Shown here in pieces: positions 6,858 through 12,656 of a DNA stretch of 15,858 nt. Made by a program: the position numbers and the translations under genes. The DNA comes from Desulfosporosinus sp. UBA5188 (GTDB lineage: Bacteria > Bacillota > Desulfitobacteriia > Desulfitobacteriales > Desulfitobacteriaceae), in contig DHWG01000088.1 in assembly GCA_002413075.1 (NCBI GenBank), positions 12,814 to 28,671 of the forward strand, in the 5' to 3' direction. Position 1 is the first letter of the stretch. Each line of letters begins with the position of its first letter. The notes under the pieces are model-generated. The model was given only the letters and a program-made list of their open reading frames with translations. It was not told the origin of the DNA and did no database searches.

Positions 6858-7898
6858 TTGGCAGAAACAAAAGACCAAATACAAACAAGAATGCTGAGTA
6901 ACATCGATGACTCCTATGACAAATCAGAGGGGTCATTTTTCTATGACGCGACTAAGCCTGTAGCTATTGAGTTGGAACTAAAAGATGCAGAAATTAATGC
7001 TGCGCTGGATCGCGGATTTGCAACTACGGCAGAGGCTGAATACTTGGACCGTAAGGTATCAGAGCAGGGCGTTATTCGCAAGCCATCGACAAAGGCAACG
7101 GGCCCTGTAACTATAACAGGCCAACCGGGGACAGTAATCGAGCTTAGTATGAAAGTAGCTAGTGACGGTGCTACTTATAGCTTCATTACTGAAACTGTCA
7201 TCGATGGAACGACCATGGAGACGGTAACAGTTGAGTGCGATGCCTATGGTAGCATCGGGAACGCCCCTGTGGGAGCCGTTAAATACTTCCCAATAACTAT
7301 CTCTGGCCTATCTGCAGTCGTTAACACTGAGGCTTTTACCAATGGCTACGATGGAGAAGGAGATGACGAGTTGCGCGAACGATATTTTGAGAAGGTGCGA
7401 ACGCCGCCTACTAGCGGCAATAAGTATCATTATAAGAATTGGGCCAAGGAAGTAGTCGGAGTTGGTGATGCCCGCATCTTCCCGTTGTGGGCGGGAAACG
7501 GAACCGTGAAAGTTGTGATTGTCGATAGCAATAGGCAGCCAGCCAGTGAGCAACTGGTGACAGACGTGACGGATCATATCGAGGATGAACGCCCGATCGG
7601 AGCTACTGTGACGGTAGTATCAGCCACCAGTAAGAGCATTAACGTAACGCTTCATCTGACAATTAGTGGCGGATATACTGAGGAACAAGTCCTAGCTAGT
7701 ATCCAAGCGAATCTAATCCTATACTTCAAAGAGATTGCCTTCGTGGAAACATACGTCAGTTATGCCCGGATAGGTAGTCTAATTCTTGCCAGCGCGGGGG
7801 TACTCGATTACACAATCCTTACGGTCAATACTGGCACTACAAATATTGCCGTTGCTGATACTGAGGTGGCGACCTTAGGCACCGTTACATTAACTTAG
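6858..7898 (+). CDS. xkdT: Baseplate J/gp47 family protein (XkdT)
   Basis: The 346-residue wedge protein begins at TTG 6858, about 10 nt after GAGGTG. Residues 1-30 (TKDQIQTRMLSNIDDSYDKSEGSFFYDAT, quoted in part) and the EAEYLDRKVSEQGVIRKPST segment are typical XkdT N-terminal features. The strongest evidence is near residues 162-220: GYDGEGDDELRERYFEKVR, then PPTSGNKYHYKNWA, VVGVGDARIFP and NGTVKVVIVD, which is the classic baseplate J motif series. The protein forms the periphery of the baseplate wedge and transmits fibre movement to the sheath. It completes the S-T pair expected in Xkd-type tails. Confidence 0.96.
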   Translation: MAETKDQIQTRMLSNIDDSYDKSEGSFFYDATKPVAIELELKDAEINAALDRGFATTAEAEYLDRKVSEQGVIRKPSTKATGPVTITGQPGTVIELSMKVASDGATYSFITETVIDGTTMETVTVECDAYGSIGNAPVGAVKYFPITISGLSAVVNTEAFTNGYDGEGDDELRERYFEKVRTPPTSGNKYHYKNWAKEVVGVGDARIFPLWAGNGTVKVVIVDSNRQPASEQLVTDVTDHIEDERPIGATVTVVSATSKSINVTLHLTISGGYTEEQVLASIQANLILYFKEIAFVETYVSYARIGSLILASAGVLDYTILTVNTGTTNIAVADTEVATLGTVTLT

Positions 7899-7910
7899 GA
7901 GGTAATTTAT

Positions 7911-8297
7911 TTGAGTCAGCTATCGGATTACTTAGAGAATGTATTAATCAATGCGGTACTCCGGAATACTCCATACAGTTCACCAGCAACAGTATACGTG
8001 GGGCTTTTTACATCTGACCCAACTGATGCGGGTACCGGAACAGAGGTAACAGGAGGGGCATATCAGCGTATGCCTGTTACATTTACGGCGCCGACTGATG
8101 GCCAAGTATCAAACTCAGCCGATGTCCTTTTCCCGATAGCAACGGCAAACTGGGGAACGATTACGCACGTTGGATTATATGACTCATTAAGTGGCGGCCA
8201 TTTGTTATTCCATGCACCGTTAGAATTTGCTAAGACCATCAATATTTCAAGTCAGTTCAAAATACCACAAAGCTACCTTATCTCAAGACTTAAGTAG
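7911..8297 (+). CDS. Gp80-like phage structural/tail fibre accessory protein
   Basis: The 128-residue protein starts at TTG 7911 after GGAGGTAATT. It has the layout of a small beta-sandwich family found in many phages: an N-terminal helix (LSDYLENVLINAVLRNTPY), then SPATVYVGLFTSDPTDAG, GTEVTGGAYQRMPVTF, WGTITHVGLYDSLSGGHLLFHAPL and a closing strand. The YVGLFTxDP, GxEVxGGxYxR and HxGxYDxxxGGxLLF segments are well conserved in that family, often named tail fibre protein or Gp80-like. In PBSX this gene is absent and XkdU follows XkdT directly, so it is an insertion into the baseplate cluster. A fibre-attachment or decoration role is inferred. Confidence 0.75.
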   Translation: MSQLSDYLENVLINAVLRNTPYSSPATVYVGLFTSDPTDAGTGTEVTGGAYQRMPVTFTAPTDGQVSNSADVLFPIATANWGTITHVGLYDSLSGGHLLFHAPLEFAKTINISSQFKIPQSYLISRLK

Positions 8298-8307
8298 GTG
8301 AATGATT

Positions 8308-9111
8308 ATGTCAGCAATTGAACAGCAAACATGGGACGCGGTTCAGACTCTAACGTGGGGTGACTTAGATCCGCACCTGGTCATGGACTTTCGCATGGCG
8401 CTATCAGAAGGCGTGGGCGAATTAGGGGCTCAAGGTGTTGACCTGAATATTGGCAAGGCGACTAGCGAAGGCGTTGGCGAGACATTGATTCAGGGCGTAA
8501 ACATCGAATTTTCACCAATCATTTCAGAAGGCCAAGCCGAGATCATTGTTTCGTGCAGTGTCGCTAAGCGAGATTACAAGACCGAAATGCTAAAGGCACT
8601 GCCCACCTACTACTATAATTCGGAGGTAATGAACAATCTCCTTGAGGCTGATACCAAGGAACTCAGGCGTTTAGAGTTCGAACTAGATACTTTCCAAGAT
8701 AGTCTTTTTATAGACAGTGTCGTGGAGAATGTTAACCGATGGGAGCAGGACCTCGGCATTAGCTCAGATGTCTCGAAACCGTATGATTTCAGGCGTGAGA
8801 AAGTAAAAGCGAAGCTGAGAGCGGTAGGGACTACGACAAAGGCTATGATTGAGACGGTCGCGGCAGCGTTTAGCAATGGTGAGGTTGAAGTAATTGAAGA
8901 TAATGCGAGTTACTCCTTTAAGATTAAATTTACAGGCATAAAAGGAACACCAGCTAATATGGCTGACCTTTCAGCGATCCTTGAAGAGATCAAGCCAGCG
9001 CATTTGGCATTTGCCTATGATTACACGTTCAATACTTGGAGTTTTGTGGAGGCAAGGACGTGGCAACAAGTATCAACCTTAACATGGGCCGGGATGCAGA
9101 CCTTTAACTAA
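8308..9111 (+). CDS. XkdU/YmfQ-like (DUF2313) tail protein with N-terminal repeats
   Basis: From ATG 8308 (SD AGGTG 7 nt upstream; the ATG at 8302 is only 1 nt from it) the protein has 267 residues. Residues about 88-250 carry the DUF2313 core: YKTEMLKALPTYYYNSEVMNNLL, DTFQDSLFIDSVVENVNRWEQDLGI, YDFRREKVKAKLRAVGTTT and the closing IKPAHLAFAYDYTFNTWSF (segments quoted in part). XkdU-type proteins link the wedge to the tail fibres. Residues 32-90 form an extra module of about three 20-residue repeats. The end (TWQQVSTLTWAGMQ) echoes the beginning (TWDAVQTLTWGDLD), so the same small motif brackets the protein. It lies just upstream of the fibre, as XkdU does. Confidence 0.85.
   Translation: MSAIEQQTWDAVQTLTWGDLDPHLVMDFRMALSEGVGELGAQGVDLNIGKATSEGVGETLIQGVNIEFSPIISEGQAEIIVSCSVAKRDYKTEMLKALPTYYYNSEVMNNLLEADTKELRRLEFELDTFQDSLFIDSVVENVNRWEQDLGISSDVSKPYDFRREKVKAKLRAVGTTTKAMIETVAAAFSNGEVEVIEDNASYSFKIKFTGIKGTPANMADLSAILEEIKPAHLAFAYDYTFNTWSFVEARTWQQVSTLTWAGMQTFN
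8401..8571 (+). repeat. 60-bp coding repeats, about 3 copies, in the XkdU-like gene
   Basis: Units beginning at 8401, 8461 and 8521 encode LSEGVGELGAQGVDLNIGKA, TSEGVGETLIQGVNIEFSPI and ISEGQAEIIVSCSVAK. The spacing is exactly 20 codons. The invariant core is S-E-G-x-x-E followed by alternating hydrophobic residues. DNA similarity is moderate, so the repeat is old and kept at protein level. The third copy is shorter and runs into the DUF2313 domain. Confidence 0.85.
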
Positions 9112-9122
9112 GGAGTGATGAA

Positions 9123-10337
9123 ATGCAATCAACAACTAATTACGGCCTGAAAAAGCCAGAGCTTACCGACAATGTCAAGATATCAGATTTTAATGAGAAT
9201 GCTGACATTGTTGACACGCAATTGAAGGCTCGGGCAGATGCCCAAACAGCACATGTTGCGGCAGCTGATCCCCATACGCAATACGCCCTTGATACTGACC
9301 TAAGCAACCTAGCAGGAGCGGGACGAACGACTGAAACGGTTAAAGGTATTTCCGATGCTGTTGCTGCGCATCAGGCGGATTTAGCGCCGCATGGATCAAC
9401 ATCGGCTGCCGCTGCAAGCAAGTTGATTATTCGAGATGTTGCGGGTAGAGCCAAGGTGGCAGCACCCAGTGCGAGCGATGATATTGCCCGCAAGGATACA
9501 GTAGATAACGCTATTGCCGCCTTGGTTAATTCGTCACCGACAACATTAGACACGTTGAAGGAATTAGCAGATGCGTTGGGAGATGATCCCAATTACGCAA
9601 CCACAACGGCCACACTCATTGGAACCAAAGAAACACCAGCAGGAGCACAGGCAAAAGCCGATGCTGTGCAGACTAATCTTACGGCGCATTCGGCACTCTA
9701 TTCTACGGAAACAGTTTCAGGACATGTCAAATTAGCAACTGCAACAGAAACAACCACTGGAACAGATAATACAAGAGCAGTACATCCACTTGGGCTAAAA
9801 TCTGCTACCAACCTTCTTGTTCCATTAACTAAATTAACATGGGAGAAAATAGCTGAACAAACGCTAGTAAGTTCTGTAGTACAAGTTGATTTCACTAGTA
9901 TACCAAGTGGATATAAAGACTTTAAGATAATATATGATGCTAATAGCATTGGGGGCATAGCAAATTTACTTGTTCGACTAAACAATGATTCCAGTACAAA
10001 TTATAGGTATGAGGAATTAGTGGGAGGTACTACAGCCGGGGCTGCAGGAACCATAAACTCAACATCTTTAGTATTAACGAGTGGATTATCGCCCACTGGC
10101 GCAGCATGCTCTTTCGGGATAATTGAAATATCTAATTTCAATTCATTGAAAGCAAAAAGAATTATAGCAAAATATTATTCAGAATCAAATGCCACGCCCA
10201 GCACTTCTACCTTGCAAATACATATAGTAGGAGGAGTATGGAATGACATGACAAATGAAATAAATCAAATATCCCTCATTGCTAGTGTTAATCAGCTTGC
10301 TATAGGTAATAGATTCGTTCTATGGGGGTGTAAATAA
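9123..10337 (+). CDS. Tail fibre protein with variable C-terminal domain
   Basis: The 404-residue protein starts at ATG 9123 after AAGGAGTGATG. The N-terminus (TNYGLKKPELTDNVKISDFN, then ADIVDTQL) is the common baseplate-attachment module. The shaft has AHVAAADPHTQYA and AHQADLAPHGSTS repeats and KxTVDNAIAALVN / TTLDTLKELADALGDDPNYA, both frequent in trimeric fibres. Near residues 193-230 the segment SGHVKLATATETTTGTDNTRAVH resembles tail-fibre repeat modules. The last 170 residues (from about 9826) are a predicted beta-sandwich with PSGYKDFKIIYD and LVRLNNDSSTNYRYEE, likely the receptor-binding tip. The DNA becomes clearly AT-richer from about 9700, unlike the proximal part, which suggests exchange of the tip. 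Host receptor is unknown. Confidence 0.9.
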   Translation: MQSTTNYGLKKPELTDNVKISDFNENADIVDTQLKARADAQTAHVAAADPHTQYALDTDLSNLAGAGRTTETVKGISDAVAAHQADLAPHGSTSAAAASKLIIRDVAGRAKVAAPSASDDIARKDTVDNAIAALVNSSPTTLDTLKELADALGDDPNYATTTATLIGTKETPAGAQAKADAVQTNLTAHSALYSTETVSGHVKLATATETTTGTDNTRAVHPLGLKSATNLLVPLTKLTWEKIAEQTLVSSVVQVDFTSIPSGYKDFKIIYDANSIGGIANLLVRLNNDSSTNYRYEELVGGTTAGAAGTINSTSLVLTSGLSPTGAACSFGIIEISNFNSLKAKRIIAKYYSESNATPSTSTLQIHIVGGVWNDMTNEINQISLIASVNQLAIGNRFVLWGCK

Positions 10338-10513
10338 TGGATAAGTTAGTCTTTAATTGCACAACAAGAGAAATAGAAAAAGTTGCTTTTACTGCTGAAG
10401 AAATAGTGCAAAGGGAATATGAGGCGAGCTTACCCATCCCCGTACAACCTCCAGCAACAGAGGAGCGTTTACTGGCCGCCGAGGAAGCTATCAATCTATT
10501 ATTAGGATTATAA
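10337..10513 (+). CDS. Small tail accessory protein, 58 aa
   Basis: ATG 10337 overlaps the fibre stop (TAATG), which implies translational coupling. The 58 residues run MDKLVFNCTTREIEKVAFTA, then EEIVQREYEASLPIPVQPPA, then TEERLLAAEEAINLLLGL. This is a beta hairpin, a helix, a Pro-rich hinge and a terminal helix with a TEERLLAAEEA pattern, often seen in short proteins after tail fibre genes of Bacillota phages. Some such proteins act as fibre assembly chaperones; here that is only an inference from position. The first third is AT-rich like the fibre tip, while the second half is GC-richer. Confidence 0.75.
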   Translation: MDKLVFNCTTREIEKVAFTAEEIVQREYEASLPIPVQPPATEERLLAAEEAINLLLGL

Positions 10514-10535
10514 AATATTTAGGAGGTAAGTAAAG

Positions 10536-10673
10536 ATGAGTAGATTATATCCGTTTATTTTAAACATGTGGATTATGGGAAAAGACGAGGCTTATGTTAA
10601 CAATGCTTTGGCCAAAGTGTATATCACAGCAGTAGAAAGAGACGCGATTCTTGCAACTCCACAAGTTGCTTAG
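10536..10673 (+). CDS. XkdX family protein, 45 aa
   Basis: ATG 10536 follows AGGAGGTAAG. The 45-residue product runs MSRLYPFILNMWIMGKDEAY, VNNALAKVYITAVERDAILA, TPQVA. A short aromatic N-terminus, a W-x-x-G turn and a helix-loop ending in xxxYITxxExxxIL match the XkdX family of about 40-50 residues, found directly downstream of fibre genes in Xkd-type phages. The molecular function of XkdX is not established. It is the last gene of the tail transcript visible here. Confidence 0.72.
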   Translation: MSRLYPFILNMWIMGKDEAYVNNALAKVYITAVERDAILATPQVA

Positions 10674-10678
10674 TGAAC

Positions 10679-10699
10679 AATAGACTTATTATGCGCAGT
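10679..10699 (+). repeat. 21-bp motif, copy 1 (with a second half-site)
   Basis: The motif AATAGACTTATTATGCGCAG plus T recurs at 11737-11757 with 19 of 21 bases identical. At this site TTATGCGCAG (10689-10698) is followed immediately by TTATGCGTAT (10699-10708), a direct repeat with a 10-bp period, one helical turn. It lies upstream of the ribbon-helix-helix gene and its candidate -10 box. A protein-binding site is a reasonable inference. Confidence 0.6.
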
Positions 10700-10745
10700 T
10701 ATGCGTATGAATATGTGTAAACAACTCAAACCCCACAATCTGGTA

Positions 10746-10751
10746 TATAAT
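10746..10751 (+). promoter_or_regulatory. Candidate -10 box for the ribbon-helix-helix gene
   Basis: A perfect TATAAT occurs 19 nt before ATG 10771, inside TGGTATATAAT. At 17-bp spacing the -35 position (10723-10728, AACTCA) is poor, so the promoter may be weak or depend on an activator or the extended TGG TATATA form. It would give the small regulator its own transcript separate from the tail operon. Confidence 0.4.
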
Positions 10752-10770
10752 CACCTTATCGGGGGTGGTT

Positions 10771-10947
10771 ATGTTGGCGAGGAAATCCTTGAACATTACG
10801 ATCGAGCCAGGTATCTACGAAGAATTTTGTGAGTATGCGGGCAAGAAGGGTATTCGAGTTTCTCCATGGGTTAGTGCAAAGATGAAAGAGTTTATCGAAG
10901 AGGAAAGAGAAGCTGAGGCTGAGAAAGCTAAAAGAGCGAAAAGGTAA
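10771..10947 (+). CDS. Ribbon-helix-helix (Arc/CopG-type) DNA-binding protein
   Basis: From ATG 10771 the product has 58 residues: MLARKSLNITIEPGIYEEFC, EYAGKKGIRVSPWVSAKMKE, then a highly charged helix ending KRAKR. The order is a beta strand (KSLNITIEP), helix A (GIYEEFCEYAGKKG), a turn (IRVSP) and helix B (WVSAKMKEFIEEE). This is the ribbon-helix-helix fold, whose strands from two subunits insert into the DNA major groove. The basic-acidic C-terminal helix could aid oligomerisation. GGGGG at 10761-10765 is the likely SD; TTG 10774 is another possible start. Its target is unknown, but repeated motifs upstream and at 11737 are candidates. It ends just before a hairpin terminator. Confidence 0.72.
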   Translation: MLARKSLNITIEPGIYEEFCEYAGKKGIRVSPWVSAKMKEFIEEEREAEAEKAKRAKR

Positions 10948-10948
10948 T

Positions 10949-10984
10949 AAAAGGAGGGTGATAATGTGATAATCCCCTCCTTTT
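10949..10984 (+). terminator. Hairpin terminator after the ribbon-helix-helix gene, probably bidirectional
   Basis: AAAAGGAGGG (10949-10958) pairs with CCCTCCTTTT (10975-10984), and GAT/ATC pairs inside can lengthen the stem. The 3' arm ends in four T. It lies between two convergent genes (10947 on plus, 11033 on minus), where a two-way terminator is useful. The 5' arm is also a perfect Shine-Dalgarno sequence for a GTG at 10966. Confidence 0.65.
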
Positions 10985-11139
10985 ACGTTCCTTGGTTTTG
11001 GCTTTTGATGGTTATTGCTTTCGAAGCACAAATTAACGTGCCGTATTACCAAATTTCATTTGCTCACTTGTTTGCTCAGTTGGCTTCAAGTAATCGTTTT
11101 GTGGAGGGGTGTCGAAAAGTGAATCGTGCCCCAATTTAG
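10966..11139 (+). CDS. Possible small membrane protein, 57 aa (uncertain)
   Basis: GTG 10966 lies 5 nt after AAGGAGGGTG. The reading frame gives MIIPSFYVPWFWLLMVIAFE, AQINVPYYQISFAHLFAQLA, SSNRFVEGCRKVNRAPI, stopping at TAG 11137-11139. Residues 6-20 are strongly hydrophobic and aromatic, a possible membrane segment. Against it, the second two-thirds is antisense to the better-supported minus-strand gene ending at 11033, and the SD is buried in a terminator hairpin. The SD quality keeps it from being dismissed, but it may simply be a terminator that resembles an SD. Confidence 0.25.
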   Translation: MIIPSFYVPWFWLLMVIAFEAQINVPYYQISFAHLFAQLASSNRFVEGCRKVNRAPI

Positions 11140-11566
11140 CCGCTGCGAAAGTAGTAAGTAGCCCATATACCATATTGCTGAAAACGTAAGAAAGGTTGCT
11201 TGCCGCATCTTTAGGTTTAACGCTATTCTGGGGGACAACATTCGGAATGGCTGTAGCTATTGCTCCAATGCCAATTCCGGCCAATACTCCTTTTGGTATA
11301 AGTTTATCCCGCCCGTTTTTCGACATGTCATTGATTATATATTTAGCGCCTAAAATGCTCACAGCGGCAGTCATAATTAGTCCAAGAGCTTGCCCTCTTA
11401 CACTTTGCGCTTCACTCTTTGAGACAAACATCCCAGCTGAAGCCTCCCTATACGACCTTTTGGATATACCTGCATGGCGCGAGATTGTATCAATAGCTAT
11501 AATACCTACTTGACCAATTAGTCCTGAAACTATTGATAGAGTATTTCTATCCTTAATCTTTTCCAA
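11033..11566 (-). CDS. Multi-pass membrane protein of unknown function
   Basis: On the minus strand a TTG at 11566 follows GGGGGAGGA with 8 nt spacing, giving 177 residues. A longer frame begins at TTG 11614, but that start has no SD, and the perfect SD lies inside the extra part. The hydrophobic stretches are NTLSIVSGLIGQVGIIAI (quoted in part), ALGLIMTAAVSILGAKYII, VLAGIGIGAIATAIPNVV and VFSNMVYGLLTTFAAAKL, so three to four membrane segments are predicted. The C-terminal 30 residues are polar. I do not recognise the family. Its orientation opposite to the tail operon, inside an accessory island, suggests a cargo gene expressed from the prophage, for instance in exclusion or host interaction, but nothing in the sequence proves this. 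Confidence 0.7.
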   Translation of the reverse strand: MEKIKDRNTLSIVSGLIGQVGIIAIDTISRHAGISKRSYREASAGMFVSKSEAQSVRGQALGLIMTAAVSILGAKYIINDMSKNGRDKLIPKGVLAGIGIGAIATAIPNVVPQNSVKPKDAASNLSYVFSNMVYGLLTTFAAAKLGHDSLFDTPPQNDYLKPTEQTSEQMKFGNTAR

Positions 11567-11684
11567 ATTAATTTCCTCCCCCAATTTTTCTTTATTGTTT
11601 GATAAAATCAGCAAGTTTAGTCTGGATGATTAAGTAAATAGTGAATATATGTACCAATATTTAATGTGCTACATCAAAATTTTC

Positions 11685-11726
11685 TCCATAAATGGCTATA
11701 AACCCTTATAAATAGCTGTTTATGGA
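11685..11726 (+). repeat. 15-bp inverted repeat in a divergent intergenic region
   Basis: TCCATAAATGGCTAT (11685-11699) and ATAGCTGTTTATGGA (11712-11726) are inverted repeats. Thirteen of 15 pairs are Watson-Crick and the other two are G-U type. The 12-bp centre is AAACCCTTATAA. No T-run follows, so it is not a simple terminator. It lies between the minus-strand membrane gene (start 11566) and the plus-strand small gene (start 11824), where an operator would be expected. Confidence 0.6.
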
Positions 11727-11736
11727 TATGATCGAG

Positions 11737-11757
11737 AATAGACGCATTATGCGCAGT
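11737..11757 (+). repeat. 21-bp motif, copy 2
   Basis: This copy reads AATAGACGCATTATGCGCAG plus T and differs from 10679-10699 only at two adjacent bases (GC for TT). It lies just after the long inverted repeat and 6 nt before the first 25-bp dyad. Only one TTATGCGCAG half-site is present here, not two. Confidence 0.6.
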
Positions 11758-11763
11758 AAGAAA

Positions 11764-11788
11764 GCCCCTGATTTTAGCGATCAGGGGC
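11764..11788 (+). repeat. 25-bp dyad, copy 1
   Basis: GCCCCTGAT, loop TTTAGCG, ATCAGGGGC: a perfect 9-bp stem. The identical 25 bp recurs at 11965-11989, 201 bp away. On the minus strand the stem is followed by TTTCTTAC, so it could end transcripts coming leftward from the 12184-12501 gene. On the plus strand there is no T-run. A TATAAT follows at 11791-11796, but no good -35 is present. Confidence 0.75.
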
Positions 11789-11823
11789 ACTATAATTGGC
11801 ATAGGAAAGTGAGACAAAAAAAG

Positions 11824-12003
11824 ATGGAAGAAAAAAACAAAACGAATATAATCGAAACAGGAGTTGTTGAAGTTAAAGTTACAGCGAACTGGGGAACAGG
11901 AGAATCAATTCAAATGAATAATGATGCTGAACCAATAAAGAACATATTATGTCTAGCAACGAAGGCCCCTGATTTTAGCGATCAGGGGCTTAGTAATTCA
12001 TAA
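11824..12003 (+). CDS. Small protein of unknown function, 59 aa
   Basis: ATG 11824 is preceded by AGGAAAGTGAG (11803-11813). The product runs MEEKNKTNIIETGVVEVKVT, ANWGTGESIQMNNDAEPIKN, ILCLATKAPDFSDQGLSNS. A polar N-terminus leads into a short beta-rich centre. The last 13 residues are encoded by the second 25-bp dyad and its flanks, so the gene may have gained its end from the repeat. The frame is open upstream to an ATG at 11722, but that start has no SD and lies in the inverted repeat. I do not recognise a family. It and the next gene share similar upstream layout: dyad, a TAATT-type stretch, a GAAAG-GTGAG SD region, then ATG. Confidence 0.5.
   Translation: MEEKNKTNIIETGVVEVKVTANWGTGESIQMNNDAEPIKNILCLATKAPDFSDQGLSNS
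11965..11989 (+). repeat. 25-bp dyad, copy 2
   Basis: The sequence is identical to 11764-11788 in stem and loop. Flanks are also partly conserved: AAG/AAGG before it and a TAATT-CATA-GAAAG-GTGAG stretch after it. It falls inside the 3' end of the 59-codon gene and 31 nt before the start of the next gene. The 201-bp spacing is a multiple of three, so both copies read KAPDFSDQG in one frame. Confidence 0.75.
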
Positions 12004-12019
12004 GAAAGGAGTGAGTTGA

Positions 12020-12187
12020 ATGGCTGACGAAGTAAAAAATGAAGCCCCTTGCAAAGCAGAGACTCCTATTGAGGAAATTAAAATTTCCATAAACATTAAA
12101 TTTGATGGGCTTAAGGAATTAACCGAACTAACGGAATCCTTGGCACGTTTTCGGGAAAAAGGGCTTACTGTTAGGACAAGTATTTAG
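12020..12187 (+). CDS. Small protein of unknown function, 55 aa
   Basis: ATG 12020 follows AAAGGAGTGAG, a good SD. The product is MADEVKNEAPCKAETPIEEI, KISINIKFDGLKELTELTES, LARFREKGLTVRTSI. It has a polar start, a beta strand IEEIKISINIKFDG and an amphipathic helix LKELTELTESLARF. The layout is typical of small cargo or assembly proteins in phages, but no specific family is recognised. Its last 4 bases overlap the stop of the convergent minus-strand gene. Confidence 0.6.
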   Translation: MADEVKNEAPCKAETPIEEIKISINIKFDGLKELTELTESLARFREKGLTVRTSI

Positions 12188-12501
12188 AATCCTAATTTTT
12201 CTGAAACATAATTTTTCATGGCTCCGGACATCATTTCGCCCCATGTGCTAAATCTAGTTGTAGCTGCAACTATCTTATCCATTTGTTCTTCCGGCATTGC
12301 CTTAAAATCTTCTTGGGAATTGATTCCGCTAGCTGATAAGAATTCTTCGAGGTTGTCAAACTGTGTATACTCCATCATAAATCCGGGCGTAAGAAGTTCT
12401 TTAAATTGAACTTTACGCTCTCCCTCTAATTCTTGAGCTGCTCCTTCGAGACGTTTCATTTCTTTTTCAAAGTTATCAAATCCTGTAATTTTTACACTCA
12501 T
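12184..12501 (-). CDS. Conserved small protein of mobile elements, 105 aa, function unknown
   Basis: On the minus strand ATG 12501 follows GGGGAGGTG at about 7 nt spacing; an in-frame GTG at 12510 lies within the SD region. The 105 residues begin MSVKITGFDNFEKEMKRLEG with a short strand and coiled helix. Next come KVQFKELLTPGFMMEYTQFD, LEEFLSASGINSQEDFKAMP and EEQMDKIVAATTRFSTWGEM, and the end is YVSEKLGF. From memory, the pattern of V-x-x-x-ELLTPxFM-x-YT, EEFL, S-x-EDF-x-x-xP, FSTWxEM and a terminal KLGF occurs in small proteins on phages and integrative elements of Bacillota. No biochemical role is known to me. No signal peptide or membrane segment is seen. The opposite orientation fits a lysogenic cargo gene. 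Confidence 0.75.
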   Translation of the reverse strand: MSVKITGFDNFEKEMKRLEGAAQELEGERKVQFKELLTPGFMMEYTQFDNLEEFLSASGINSQEDFKAMPEEQMDKIVAATTRFSTWGEMMSGAMKNYVSEKLGF

Positions 12502-12656
12502 GGTTCCCACCTCCCCTCTGGCCGGGATAGGTTAATCTGCACAACTACCAATTTCGACACAAAGGAGGAAAACCCTGTAAATTAAAAATGAAACCAGTCT
12601 CAAATTGGTTAGCGCTTGCGATTATCAAAGTGCATGCTACCAATGCTTACTTCAGC

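Noticed and set aside
11791..11796. TATAAT after the first 25-bp dyad as a promoter
   Set aside because: The matching -35 position falls in the dyad (CTGATT) and is poor, and the second dyad copy lacks the box.
11722..11823. Upstream extension of the 59-codon gene to ATG 11722
   Set aside because: No SD is present, the start lies in the arm of an inverted repeat, and the added residues are encoded largely by the 21-bp motif and first dyad. ATG 11824 has a purine-rich SD region.
10679..11989. Repeats considered as a CRISPR array or att sites
   Set aside because: Only two copies of each repeat exist, with unequal coding spacers and no cas genes or integrase.
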